Source of the DNA: Nonomuraea roseoviolacea subsp. carminata
GTDB lineage: Bacteria > Actinomycetota > Actinomycetes > Streptosporangiales > Streptosporangiaceae
Reading direction: 5' to 3'
Assembly: GCF_024172185.1 (NCBI RefSeq)
Contig: NZ_JAMZEC010000001.1
Coordinates: 1,860,001-1,924,000 of the forward strand
DNA: 64,000 nucleotides
The notes below the pieces were generated by a model. It searched no databases. It was not told the DNA's origin and saw nothing but the letters and a program-made list of their open reading frames with translations. The position numbers were made by a program, and so were the translations under genes. Below are positions 8,095 through 16,119 of the stretch, one piece after another. How positions within the stretch are numbered: the stretch's first letter is position 1; each line of letters begins with the position of its first letter.

Positions 8095-10149
8095 TCAGAG
8101 CTTGGTGATGCGCACCGCGTCGGCGATGACGTAGCCGGTGGTGGAGGTCCAGCGGCTGACGCCGACCACGTTGTACGTGCCCGCGTTCAGCGTGTACGTG
8201 CCCAGCGTGCGCCACGCGCCGCCGCCCGTGCGCTGGTCCACGGCGACCGTCTGGGTGCCGGTGCTCGTGGCCACGAGGTACGGGGTCGCGCTGTTGTATC
8301 CCGCGTTCGAGGGGTACCAGATCTCGACCTTGTAGCTGCCCGCGCTCGGGATCGCCGCCTTGAACCAGGCCGGGTCGCTGGCGGAGACCGGGTCGGCGAA
8401 GCGGTAGTCGGTGCCGTGGAGCTGCGAGGAGTACGTGGAGGTGCCCCACGACGAGCTCGCCGTGAAGCCGGCGTCCGCGTTGTCCACCGTCACGCTGAAC
8501 GACGTGCCGCTGCCCGCCACGGCCTTGCCGGCGCTGGGGTCGCTCTCCTGGTGGGTGCGGTTGAGCGCCGTCACGTAGTAGGTGTAGGCGGCCGTGGCCG
8601 AGGCCGTGGCGTCGGTGAAGGTGGTCCTGCGGGTGGTGGTCAGCAGGTTGCGGGCGTCGGCGAAGGCGCAGGGGTCGGCGGTCGCGGGCGAGCCGTCCAC
8701 CCGGTAGACCGCGTACGCGGTGCCGGAGCCCTGCCAGGTGAGCGCGACGCCGCCCGAGCCGCGCGTGGCCGCGCCGATCGTCGGCGCCGCGGGCGCCGCG
8801 GCCGTGCCGCGGGCGGGCAGCAGCGCCGGCTTGGTGTAGTGGGTGGAGACGACCTTGGTGAAGCTGCCGATCCGGTCGGCCTTGACGTCCTTGGCGGAGA
8901 AGTAGACGTCGCCGAGCACCTCGGGCCTGGTGCGGTTGTAGGTGAGGTGGTCGCTCAGCTCGGCGGGGTCCTGCCAGGCGGCGTCCTGGCCGGAGGCGCC
9001 GGCCCGGTAGGCGGCCTGCCCGATGACGAGCTGGACGCCCGTCCCGCGCACCACATCGGACCACCAGGCGGTCAGCACCTTGTAGTCGGCCGCGGCGTTG
9101 CCGATGTGCCAGTAGATCTGCGGCGCCAGGTAGTCGACCCAGCCCTGTTTCACCCACTGCCGGCTGTCGGCGTAGATGGCGTCGTACGACTGGAGGCCGG
9201 AGGTGGCCGAGCCGAGCGGGTCGGTCGAGGAGTTGCGCCAGATGCCGAACGGGCTGATGCCGAATGTCACCCACGGCTTGGCGGCGTGGATGCGCTGGTC
9301 CATCTCGCGGACGAGCTTGTCGACGTTGTCGCGCCGCCAGTCGGCGATGCTGGGGAACCCGCCGCCGTACTCGGCGTAGGTGGCCGAGTCGGGGATCGTC
9401 TGGCCGCTGACCGGATACGGGTAGAAGTAGTCGTCCAGGTGGACGCCGTCGAGGTCGTAGCGGGTGACGGCGTCCATGATGGCGTCCTCGATGAAGGCGC
9501 GCACGGCGGGGATGCCGGGGTTGTAGTAGAGCTTGCCGCCGTAGGCGAAGCGCCAGCCCGGGTTCTGGCGGGCCGGGTGGGTGGAGACGAGCTTGGTCGG
9601 GTCGTCGTGGTTGGCGACCCGGTACGGGTTGAACCAGGCGTGGAACTCAAGGTTGCGGGCGTGGGCCTCGCCGACCATGAACGCGAGCGGGTCGTAGCCG
9701 GGGTCCTTGCCCTGGGTGCCGGTCAGCCACTGCGACCACGGCTCGTACGGGGAGGGCCAGAACGCGTCGGCCGTGGGCCGTACCTGCACGACGACGGCGT
9801 TCATCCGCTTCTGCACGGCGAGGTCGAGCCAGGCGCGGAACTCGGACTGCTGGGCCGAGACGCTGAGGCCGGGGGCGCTGGGCCAGTCGATGTTGGCCAC
9901 CGAGGAGACCCACATGGCCCGGAGCTGGCGCTTCGGCTTGGCGGGGTCCGTGGTGCAGGCGGCGGTGACGGCGGCGGAGCCCTGCGCGGCGGCGGGCGCG
10001 GCCGGGGCGAGCAGCGTGGCGGCGGCGGCGACGAGCGCGGCCACGGCGGCGCGCAACGCGCGGGGCGAGCGGGAGGAGCGGGGGGTGGGTAAGGCGCGGG
10101 GGGCGAACGCGGCGAGCCGGCTTGACAGGCTCCCGTGGTGCGTGGTCAC
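8095..10149 (-). CDS. Secreted GHL10 (DigH/YngK-like) glycoside hydrolase with golvesin-type C-terminal domain
   Basis: A 684-residue secreted protein. A long arginine-rich signal peptide runs to about residue 54. Residues about 72-410 are a glycosyl hydrolase-like family 10 (DUF187) TIM barrel: RAMWVSSVANIDWP, NAVVVQVRPTADAFWPS, FHAWFNPYRV and DGVHLDDYFYPYP, the last carrying likely catalytic acids. Residues about 420-545 resemble a fibronectin III module. Residues about 553-684 are a golvesin/xanthan-lyase-type beta domain nearly the same as the one in the divergent amidase. The E. coli family member DigH cuts denuded peptidoglycan glycans. The same role here is inference, strengthened by the amidase neighbour. 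The GTG start has no clear ribosome-binding site, so the exact start is uncertain. Confidence 0.88.
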   Translation of the reverse strand: MTTHHGSLSSRLAAFAPRALPTPRSSRSPRALRAAVAALVAAAATLLAPAAPAAAQGSAAVTAACTTDPAKPKRQLRAMWVSSVANIDWPSAPGLSVSAQQSEFRAWLDLAVQKRMNAVVVQVRPTADAFWPSPYEPWSQWLTGTQGKDPGYDPLAFMVGEAHARNLEFHAWFNPYRVANHDDPTKLVSTHPARQNPGWRFAYGGKLYYNPGIPAVRAFIEDAIMDAVTRYDLDGVHLDDYFYPYPVSGQTIPDSATYAEYGGGFPSIADWRRDNVDKLVREMDQRIHAAKPWVTFGISPFGIWRNSSTDPLGSATSGLQSYDAIYADSRQWVKQGWVDYLAPQIYWHIGNAAADYKVLTAWWSDVVRGTGVQLVIGQAAYRAGASGQDAAWQDPAELSDHLTYNRTRPEVLGDVYFSAKDVKADRIGSFTKVVSTHYTKPALLPARGTAAAPAAPTIGAATRGSGGVALTWQGSGTAYAVYRVDGSPATADPCAFADARNLLTTTRRTTFTDATASATAAYTYYVTALNRTHQESDPSAGKAVAGSGTSFSVTVDNADAGFTASSSWGTSTYSSQLHGTDYRFADPVSASDPAWFKAAIPSAGSYKVEIWYPSNAGYNSATPYLVATSTGTQTVAVDQRTGGGAWRTLGTYTLNAGTYNVVGVSRWTSTTGYVIADAVRITKL

Positions 10150-10378
10150 GAAGAGAAGTTTCAGCGACCGTTACTCGGAGCGCAATAGTCTTCACAGAAC
10201 CGAGGGGGCCCAACTTCACAGCGACCTTACGCCGACAAGTGTCTCAAGACCCCTCAAAACCCGACAATCCCATCGCGCGGGCGAAAAGTTTCTTCTAACT
10301 CCCCAGTAATGTCAATTATCGACATCTGTCATGGAATGCGCCTACTGTGCGACCGTCACCCCCAACGAGGAGCTCCCC
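10150..10378. promoter_or_regulatory. Divergent promoter region of the GHL10 and amidase genes
   Basis: This 229-base intergenic stretch is visibly less GC-rich than its surroundings and must hold the promoters of both divergent cell-wall genes. An imperfect 15-base dyad, TGTCAATTATCGACA at 10312-10326 (12 of 15 positions symmetrical), lies about 50 bases before the amidase start and could be an operator. A TACTGT hexamer at 10343-10348 is a possible -10 for the amidase. No c-di-AMP riboswitch consensus is seen here. Confidence 0.45.
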
Positions 10379-11902
10379 ATGACATTCGCCCGCACGCGAT
10401 TAGTCGCTCTCGTCACCTCAGCCCTCCTCACCGGTCTCGCCGTCGGCGCCACTCCCGCCCAGGCCGCCCGCGAGACCCCCCTCCAGGCCGCCTTCGCCAA
10501 GGCCGCCGCCCAGAACGACGTCCCCCGCGACCTGCTCGTCGCCCTCGCCTACGCCGAGACCCACCTCGACGGCCACCAGGGTCAGCCCAGCGCCAGCGGC
10601 GGCTACGGCGTCATGCACCTGGTCAGCAACCCCGCCAACCACTCCCTGGAGAAGGCCGCCGAGCTGACGAAGCTCCCGGTCGAGAAGCTGCGCGCCGACG
10701 ACACGGCCAACATCGCGGGCGGCGCCGCCGTCCTGCGCTCCCTCGCCGACGAGCAGGGGCTCGACGAGGCCGCCCGCAAGGACTCCGGCCGCTGGTACCA
10801 GGCCGTCGCCAAGTACGGCAACGCCTCCTCACCCGAGCTGGCCCGACTGTACGCCGACTCCGTCTACGAGCTGCTCGGCCTCGGCGTCCAGGCCAAGGGC
10901 GTGACGGTCAAGCCGCAGGAGGTCACCGCCGACCGCGGCGACCTGGCGAACGCCCGCGACCTCAGCGCCAAGGCCGAGAGCTCCCCCGGCCTGCTGGCCG
11001 CCGCCGACTACCCCAACGCGACCTGGGTCGCCGCCAGCTCCAGCAACTACACGGTCTCCAGCCGTGAGTCGTCGTACAACATCGACCGCGTGGTCATCCA
11101 CGTCACCCAGGGCTCGTACGCCGGCACCATCTCCTGGTTCCAGAACCCCAGCGCCAAGGTCTCCGCCCACTACGTGGTCAAGTCCTCCAACGGCGCCATC
11201 ACCCAGATGGTGCGGGACAAGGACATCGCCTGGCACGCGGGCAACTGGGACTACAACACCCGTTCCATCGGCATCGAGCACGAGGGCTACGTCAGCGAGG
11301 CCTCGTGGTTCACCGACGCGATGTACCGGGGTTCGGCCGCGCTGACCCGCTGGATCTGCGACAAGTACGGCATCCCGAAGGACCGCACCCACATCATCGG
11401 CCACGTCGAGGTGCCCGGCGCCGACCACACCGACCCCGGTCCGTACTGGAACTGGACCACGTACATGAACTACGTGACCGGCGGCGGCACGCCGACGTGG
11501 AGCGCCACGGTCGACAACTCCACCTCCGGCCAGTTCACCGCCAGCGCCAACTGGGGCACCTCCGCGTACTCCGCCCAGCGCTACGGCGCCGACTACCGCT
11601 TCGCCGACCCGGTGTCCTCCAGCGACGTCGCCTGGTACCAGGCGAACATCCCGAGCGCGGGCACCTACAAGGTCGAGGTCTGGTATCCGGCCGACGCCGG
11701 GTACAACAGCTCGGCGCCGTACATCGTGGCGACGTCGAGCGGCAACCAGACCGTGTACGTCGACCAGCGCTCGGGCGGCGGCGCCTGGCGCAGCCTCGGC
11801 ACGTTCTCCCTCAACGCCGGCACCGCCAACGTGGTCGGCGTGAGCCGGTGGACGGGCGGCACCGGCTACGTCATCGCGGACGCCGTCCGCATCAGCAAGT
11901 GA
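10379..11902 (+). CDS. Secreted N-acetylmuramoyl-L-alanine amidase with golvesin-type C-terminal domain
   Basis: A 507-residue secreted enzyme cutting the bond between MurNAc and L-Ala in peptidoglycan. The signal peptide is residues 1 to about 29 (TPAQA). Residues about 34-170 are helical and lysozyme-like (DVPRDLLVALAYAETHLDGH). Residues about 235-372 are an Amidase_2 domain with zinc-ligand motifs VVIHVTQGS, GHVE and HTDPG, plus SIGIEHEGY. Residues about 375-507 form a golvesin-type beta domain, about 70% identical by eye to the C-terminus of the divergent GHL10 protein. ATG 10379 is preceded by GAGGAG. A 13-bp hairpin follows. It probably generates denuded glycan that the neighbouring enzyme cuts. 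Confidence 0.92.
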   Translation: MTFARTRLVALVTSALLTGLAVGATPAQAARETPLQAAFAKAAAQNDVPRDLLVALAYAETHLDGHQGQPSASGGYGVMHLVSNPANHSLEKAAELTKLPVEKLRADDTANIAGGAAVLRSLADEQGLDEAARKDSGRWYQAVAKYGNASSPELARLYADSVYELLGLGVQAKGVTVKPQEVTADRGDLANARDLSAKAESSPGLLAAADYPNATWVAASSSNYTVSSRESSYNIDRVVIHVTQGSYAGTISWFQNPSAKVSAHYVVKSSNGAITQMVRDKDIAWHAGNWDYNTRSIGIEHEGYVSEASWFTDAMYRGSAALTRWICDKYGIPKDRTHIIGHVEVPGADHTDPGPYWNWTTYMNYVTGGGTPTWSATVDNSTSGQFTASANWGTSAYSAQRYGADYRFADPVSSSDVAWYQANIPSAGTYKVEVWYPADAGYNSSAPYIVATSSGNQTVYVDQRSGGGAWRSLGTFSLNAGTANVVGVSRWTGGTGYVIADAVRISK

Positions 11903-11925
11903 CCCCGTAACCCCCCAGCCCCCGT

Positions 11926-11958
11926 GCGGTCCGCGCCGCGGCGTCCGGCGCGGACCGC
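11926..11958 (+). terminator. Terminator after the amidase gene
   Basis: Perfect 13-bp arms GCGGTCCGCGCCG and CGGCGCGGACCGC are separated by 7 bases. The hairpin lies 24 bases after the amidase stop and 31 bases before the IS701 insertion, so the element landed just outside the transcription unit. Confidence 0.75.
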
Positions 11959-11992
11959 CCGGCGCGGATCGCACGGGCCGGGAACGGCCTAG

Positions 11993-12017
11993 TACTCCAG
12001 CTGTAGATCGTGATCTT
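11993..12017 (+). repeat. Left terminal inverted repeat of the IS701 element
   Basis: Starts TACTCCAGCTGTAGATC. It pairs with 13827-13851 at 24 of 25 positions; the single mismatch is at repeat position 19. Confidence 0.93.
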
Positions 12018-12089
12018 GCTGGCCCGGCAGCAGGTCTCGGGCCGAACTGATCCCTGTCTCGACTGGTCCGGTCCGATGCGCTTGCTGTC

Positions 12090-12491
12090 TCAGCTGGACT
12101 GGTCGGGGGAGGGGTAGCCGACGCTGTCCGTGTAAACGCGGCCCTGTTCACACAGGGCGTCGATCTCGAGGTTCTCTTCCTCGCTCAGTTGCGCATCCAG
12201 CGCGACACCGATGACGCGCCGGGCACGGGACAACCGCCGGGCGACATCCCAGTCGGCGATGAATTTGCCGACGGTGTACTCGTCGGCCGCTCCGAATGCC
12301 TGGCGGGATCGGAGCCGGTCGAGGGACACCACGAACTCGTCCAGGTCCAGGAGGACTGTAACGATCTCGCTGAGGGGTATGCGGATCTCTCGGGAGGACA
12401 TGTCCATCGGCCGACTCAACTCCAGAACTGGTGCTTCGGCCCCGACCGTGATCCTGCTCGTCAGGGCCGGTCCGGGACCGGGTGCGGCCAC
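12090..12491 (-). CDS. Passenger protein of unknown function inside the IS701 element
   Basis: A 133-residue protein transcribed away from the transposase, with 16 bases between the two starts. GTG 12491 gives the longest form. ATG 12407, 13 bases after a GGAG sequence, is a good alternative that starts MDMSSREIRIPLSEI. The protein is helical and charged (DLDEFVVSLDRLRSRQAF, DWDVARRLSRARRVIGVAL, LSEEENLEIDALCEQG), with no signal peptide, membrane segment or catalytic motif I recognise. Its place between the terminal repeats means it moves with the element. A role in controlling transposition or as cargo is conceivable but unproven. Confidence 0.6.
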   Translation of the reverse strand: MAAPGPGPALTSRITVGAEAPVLELSRPMDMSSREIRIPLSEIVTVLLDLDEFVVSLDRLRSRQAFGAADEYTVGKFIADWDVARRLSRARRVIGVALDAQLSEEENLEIDALCEQGRVYTDSVGYPSPDQSS

Positions 12492-12507
12492 CGGTGATCA
12501 TCGGTGT

Positions 12508-13827
12508 GTGAAGACAGAAGATCAGACGGTGGCCGCAGGTCACAGCATAGATCCTGCCCGGTGGCAGGAGACGTTCGAGGTCCTGATGGGCCGTATCGCG
12601 GGACGGTTCGTCCGGGTGGAACCACGGCGCCGGGCACGGGCGTTCATGCTCGGCTTGTTGTCGGACCTGCCGCGCAAGAACTGCTGGACGCTCGCCGAGC
12701 ATGCCGGGGACGCGACCCCGCACGGTCTGCAGCATCTGCTGTCGAGGGCCAAGTGGGACGCCGACGCAGTACGCGACGACCTGCGCGGCTTCGTCGTCGA
12801 GCAACTGCACGACGACGCGGCAGTCCTGGTCGTCGACGAGACCGGTGATCTCAAGAAGGGCACTGCCACGGTGGGCGTGCAGCGCCAGTACACCGGCACC
12901 GCCGGACGCATCGAGAACAGTCAGGTCGCTGTCTATCTCGCCTACTCCACCCGGCGGGGCCATGCAGCGATCGACCGGGAGCTGTATGTCCCGCGCTCCT
13001 GGACCGAGGACACGGCCCGTTGCCGGGCTGCCGGGATACCCGACACCGTCGGCTTCACGACGAAACCCGCACTCGCCGCCCGCATGATCGGCCGCGCGCT
13101 GGACGCCGGTGTCCCCGCTTCCTGGGTGGCCGGCGATGAGGTCTATGGAGGCAATCCGCACCTGCGAACCGAGCTGGAGAGACGCGAGATCGGCTACGTA
13201 CTCGCCGTCGCCCGTGACCACCAGATCACCACCCGCGCGGGCAAGTTCCGCGCTGACGCCCTGGTCAAGAAGCTGCCGAAGAGGGCTTGGCAGAAACTCT
13301 CGGCCGGTGCCGGCGCCGGTGCCAAGGGCCACCGCTTTTACGACTGGGTCCTGGCCGACATCGCCGACGACCGGCCCGGCCACCACCAGCTGCTCGTCCG
13401 CCGCAACCGGCGCACCGGCGAACTCGCCTTCTACCGCTGTTACTCAGCTATCCAGGTTCCGCTGTCCACCCTGGTGCAGGTTGCCGGACGCAGATGGACG
13501 ATCGAGGAGACCTTCCAGTCCGGCAAGGGCTTGGCCGGACTGGACGAACACCAGGTCAGACGCTGGACGTCCTGGCACCGCTGGGTCACCCTGGCGATGC
13601 TCGCACACGCCTTCCTCACCGTCGTCCGCGCCGACGAACACGCCCGCCACCCCAGGCCGGACGGACTGATACCGCTCACCTGCAACGAGATCCAGCGCCT
13701 GTTCATCGCGCTCGTCGTCCGACGCGTCCACGACGCGGCCCACCAACTCGACTGGTCCCACTGGCGACGCCGCCACCAGGCCCGATCCCAGGCCAGCCAC
13801 TACCAGCGACGAGCCACTCAGGCATGA
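12508..13827 (+). CDS. IS701-family transposase
   Basis: A 439-residue DDE transposase. LVVDETGDLKKG near residue 107 gives the first Asp. WVAGDEVYGGN near residue 206 gives the second. WTIEETFQSGKGLAGLDEHQ near residue 331 gives the Glu. RTPRKN-like LPRKNCWTLAEH and VGVQRQYTGTAGRIENSQV are typical of IS701. GTG 12508 is chosen because upstream sequence in this frame is antisense to the passenger gene. The stop codon overlaps the first base of the right terminal repeat. All catalytic residues and both ends are intact, so the element could still be mobile. Confidence 0.95.
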   Translation: MKTEDQTVAAGHSIDPARWQETFEVLMGRIAGRFVRVEPRRRARAFMLGLLSDLPRKNCWTLAEHAGDATPHGLQHLLSRAKWDADAVRDDLRGFVVEQLHDDAAVLVVDETGDLKKGTATVGVQRQYTGTAGRIENSQVAVYLAYSTRRGHAAIDRELYVPRSWTEDTARCRAAGIPDTVGFTTKPALAARMIGRALDAGVPASWVAGDEVYGGNPHLRTELERREIGYVLAVARDHQITTRAGKFRADALVKKLPKRAWQKLSAGAGAGAKGHRFYDWVLADIADDRPGHHQLLVRRNRRTGELAFYRCYSAIQVPLSTLVQVAGRRWTIEETFQSGKGLAGLDEHQVRRWTSWHRWVTLAMLAHAFLTVVRADEHARHPRPDGLIPLTCNEIQRLFIALVVRRVHDAAHQLDWSHWRRRHQARSQASHYQRRATQA

Positions 13828-13851
13828 AGATCGCGATCTACAGCTGGAGTA
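13827..13851 (-). repeat. Right terminal inverted repeat of the IS701 element
   Basis: Reads AAGATCGCGATCTACAG on the plus strand, the reverse complement of the left end with one mismatch. The transposase stop codon shares its first base. Confidence 0.93.
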
Positions 13852-13943
13852 CTAGGCAGGCCCAAGCGGCTCATGTTAGATGGAGGGACATTCACCCGAC
13901 TCTCGCAGCAACCGATTCGGCTCCGGCAGAGAGGACCGGGCAC

Positions 13944-15035
13944 ATGGCGCTGACCCTCGACGGCGTCTGCGTACGGAGACGCGGAGAGGTCTGGCTCGAC
14001 GGCATCGACCTCGAGTTACCGAGCGGGATGACGACGCTGCTCGGCCCGATGACGGCCGGCAAGACCACCCTGATGCGGGTGGCCGCCGGCCTCCTGCCGC
14101 CCGACTCGGGGCGGGTGGTCGTCAACGGCCGGGACGTCACGGGGCTGTCGGTCCGCAGGCGCTCCGTCGCCTTCGTCTACCAGCAGTTCGTCAACTATCC
14201 CTCCCTCACCGTCCACGAGAACATCGCCTCCCCCCTGCGCCTGGACCGCTCGTTCCCCAAGCGGGACGTCGACCGGCGGGTGCGCGAGGTGGCCGAGCTG
14301 ATGGGCATCGCCGAGCTGCTGGGGCGGCGGCCGGCCGAGCTGTCGGGCGGCCAGCAGCAGCGCACCGCGATCGCCCGCGCGCTGGCCCGCCCCGTCGACC
14401 TGCTGCTGCTCGACGAGCCGCTGGCCAACCTCGACTTCAAGCTGCGCGAGCAGCTCCGCTCCGACCTGAAGAGCATGTTCAGGCAGTCGCCCGGCCTGGT
14501 CCTGTACGCGACGTCCGACCCGGCCGAGGCGCTGGCGTTCGCGGCGCCGGCCGTGGTCCTCGGCGAGGGCCGGGTGCTGGAGACCGGCGAGGTCGCCGCC
14601 CTCTACGCGCACCCGCCCACCCTGGCCGTGGCCGCCGCGCTCAGCGACCCGCCGCTCAACCTGCTGCCGGGCACCGTGCGGGAGGGCCGGGTGGAGGTCC
14701 TGGGCGCCTCGTTCCCGGCGCCGCGCGCGCACGCCTCCGGCCGTGACGTCGTGCTGGCCGTCCGGCCCCACCACGTGTCGATCGACCCGGCCGGGGACGG
14801 CGCGCTGGAGTTCCCGGCGGAGGTCCGGCTGGCCGAGGTGACGGGCAGCGTCACGTTCGTCCACCTGCTGCTGCCGGGCGACCGGCACCTGGTGGCCCAG
14901 CTCGACGGGCCGCGCGCCTTCACCCCCGGCGACCGGGCGACGGCGTACGTGGACCCGGCGCACGCCTTCCTGTTCGACGAGTCGGGCGGGCGGCTGCTCG
15001 CCGAGTCCGCCGCGGAGGTCGACCTGCATGGCTGA
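13944..15035 (+). CDS. ABC transporter ATP-binding protein, GlpS-like
   Basis: A 363-residue ATPase. The Walker A GPMTAGKTT sits near residue 34 and is close to the GPTLAGKT form typical of rhizobial GlpS. The signature is LSGGQQQR, and Walker B is LLLLDEPLANLD. The C-terminal OB/TOBE-type region follows about residue 240. It opens a six-gene unit (two ATPases, two permeases, a DUF2160 protein and a lipoprotein) matching GlpSTPQUV, the glycerol importer of Rhizobium. The stop overlaps the next start by 8 bases. The IS701 element ends only 92 bases upstream, so the native promoter may have been displaced. Confidence 0.85.
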   Translation: MALTLDGVCVRRRGEVWLDGIDLELPSGMTTLLGPMTAGKTTLMRVAAGLLPPDSGRVVVNGRDVTGLSVRRRSVAFVYQQFVNYPSLTVHENIASPLRLDRSFPKRDVDRRVREVAELMGIAELLGRRPAELSGGQQQRTAIARALARPVDLLLLDEPLANLDFKLREQLRSDLKSMFRQSPGLVLYATSDPAEALAFAAPAVVLGEGRVLETGEVAALYAHPPTLAVAAALSDPPLNLLPGTVREGRVEVLGASFPAPRAHASGRDVVLAVRPHHVSIDPAGDGALEFPAEVRLAEVTGSVTFVHLLLPGDRHLVAQLDGPRAFTPGDRATAYVDPAHAFLFDESGGRLLAESAAEVDLHG

Positions 15036-16119
15036 CATCCGCCTGGAGGACGTGGGGCACAGCTACGACGGCGGGCGGACGTGGGCCGTGCGCCCGATGA
15101 CCTGGACCTGGCGCTCCGGCCGGGCGTACGCGCTGCTCGGACCCAGCGGCTGCGGCAAGACGACGCTGCTCAACATCATGTCGGGCCTCATCACGCCGAC
15201 GACCGGCCGCGTCTGGTTCGGCGAGCGCGAGGTGACCTCGGTCCCGACCGCGGGGCGCAACATCGCGCAGGTCTTCCAGTTCCCGGTGCTGTACGAGGAG
15301 ATGTCGGTCTACGACAACCTCGCCTTCCCGCTGCGCAACCGGCGCTACCCGAAGGACGAGGTGGACCGGCGGGTGCGCGCGGTGTCGCGGATGCTCGGCC
15401 TGGACGCCCACCTGGGACGCCGCTCGCGGCGGCTGGACCCCGGCCGGCAGCAGATCGTCAGCCTGGGCCGCGGCCTGGTGCGCTCGGACGTGGCGGCCGT
15501 GCTGCTGGACGAGCCGCTGACCGTGGTGGACCCGGCCGTCAGGTGGACGCTGCGCAGCACGCTGAAGGAGATCCACCGCGACACCGGCCACACGCTGGTC
15601 TACGTCACCCACGACCAGACCGAGGCGCTGACGTTCGCCGACGAGGTGGTCGTGCTCAAGGACGGGGCGATCGTGCAGGCCGGTGAGCCGGCGGAGCTGT
15701 TCCTGTCGCCCGCGCACGAGTTCGTCGGCCACTTCATCGGCTCGCCCGGCATGAACACGCTGCCCGGAGAGGTCGCGGACGGCCTGGTCCGGGTGGGCGG
15801 GCAGGTGGTCGGGCGCGTGGACGAGCCGCTGCCGCCGGGGCCGGTGCGCGTCGGGGTGCGGCCCGAGTTCGCCCGGCTCGGCGACGGGCCGGGCTCGCCG
15901 GGGCTGCCCGCCGAGGTGACCGGCGTGGACCGGATGGGCGCCTACGACCTGGTCCACGTGCGGGCCGCGGGGCATCCGCTGGTGGCCAGGGCCGAGGCGG
16001 GCTCGCCGTACGAGCCGGGCGCGGCCGGGTTCGTCCGCTTCACCACCGGCCGGGTCTTCCTGTTCCGCGACGCGGTCCGCTGCGGGCAGGTCGTCCCCCT
16101 GAACGGGAGGGCTGGATGA
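15028..16119 (+). CDS. ABC transporter ATP-binding protein with degenerate signature, GlpT-like
   Basis: A 363-residue ATPase. Walker A is GPSGCGKTT and Walker B is AVLLDEPLTVVD, with the H-loop in VYVTHDQTEAL. The LSGGQ signature is replaced by RLDPGRQQIVSLGRGLVR. Rhizobial GlpT carries the same kind of altered signature, which is one reason for this assignment. In such an asymmetric pair, one of the two composite ATP sites probably hydrolyses poorly (inference). C-terminal TOBE-type region from about residue 240. Overlaps the previous gene by 8 bases and the next by 4. Confidence 0.85.
   Translation: MADIRLEDVGHSYDGGRTWAVRPMTWTWRSGRAYALLGPSGCGKTTLLNIMSGLITPTTGRVWFGEREVTSVPTAGRNIAQVFQFPVLYEEMSVYDNLAFPLRNRRYPKDEVDRRVRAVSRMLGLDAHLGRRSRRLDPGRQQIVSLGRGLVRSDVAAVLLDEPLTVVDPAVRWTLRSTLKEIHRDTGHTLVYVTHDQTEALTFADEVVVLKDGAIVQAGEPAELFLSPAHEFVGHFIGSPGMNTLPGEVADGLVRVGGQVVGRVDEPLPPGPVRVGVRPEFARLGDGPGSPGLPAEVTGVDRMGAYDLVHVRAAGHPLVARAEAGSPYEPGAAGFVRFTTGRVFLFRDAVRCGQVVPLNGRAG

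Larger units (their letters stand above)
11993..13851. mobile_element. Complete IS701-family insertion sequence with passenger gene
   Basis: A 1,859-base element. Terminal inverted repeats match at 24 of 25 positions, and it is flanked on both sides by CTAG (11989-11992 and 13852-13855), the 4-base target duplication expected of this family. It carries an intact transposase on the plus strand and a divergently transcribed 133-residue gene. The extra left-hand 0.5 kb makes it longer than the usual single-gene IS701 element. It separates the amidase terminator from the glycerol-type ABC operon and supplies the DNA only 92 bases upstream of that operon. Confidence 0.93.

Noticed and set aside
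8416..10092. Long open frame antisense to the GHL10 gene
   Set aside because: Very rich in Gly, Arg, Val and Ala with no family pattern; it is the usual shadow frame of a high-GC gene with a clear product on the other strand.
12211..12507. Transposase starting at 12211
   Set aside because: The extra 99 codons are antisense to the passenger gene and do not match IS701 transposases; GTG 12508 fits.
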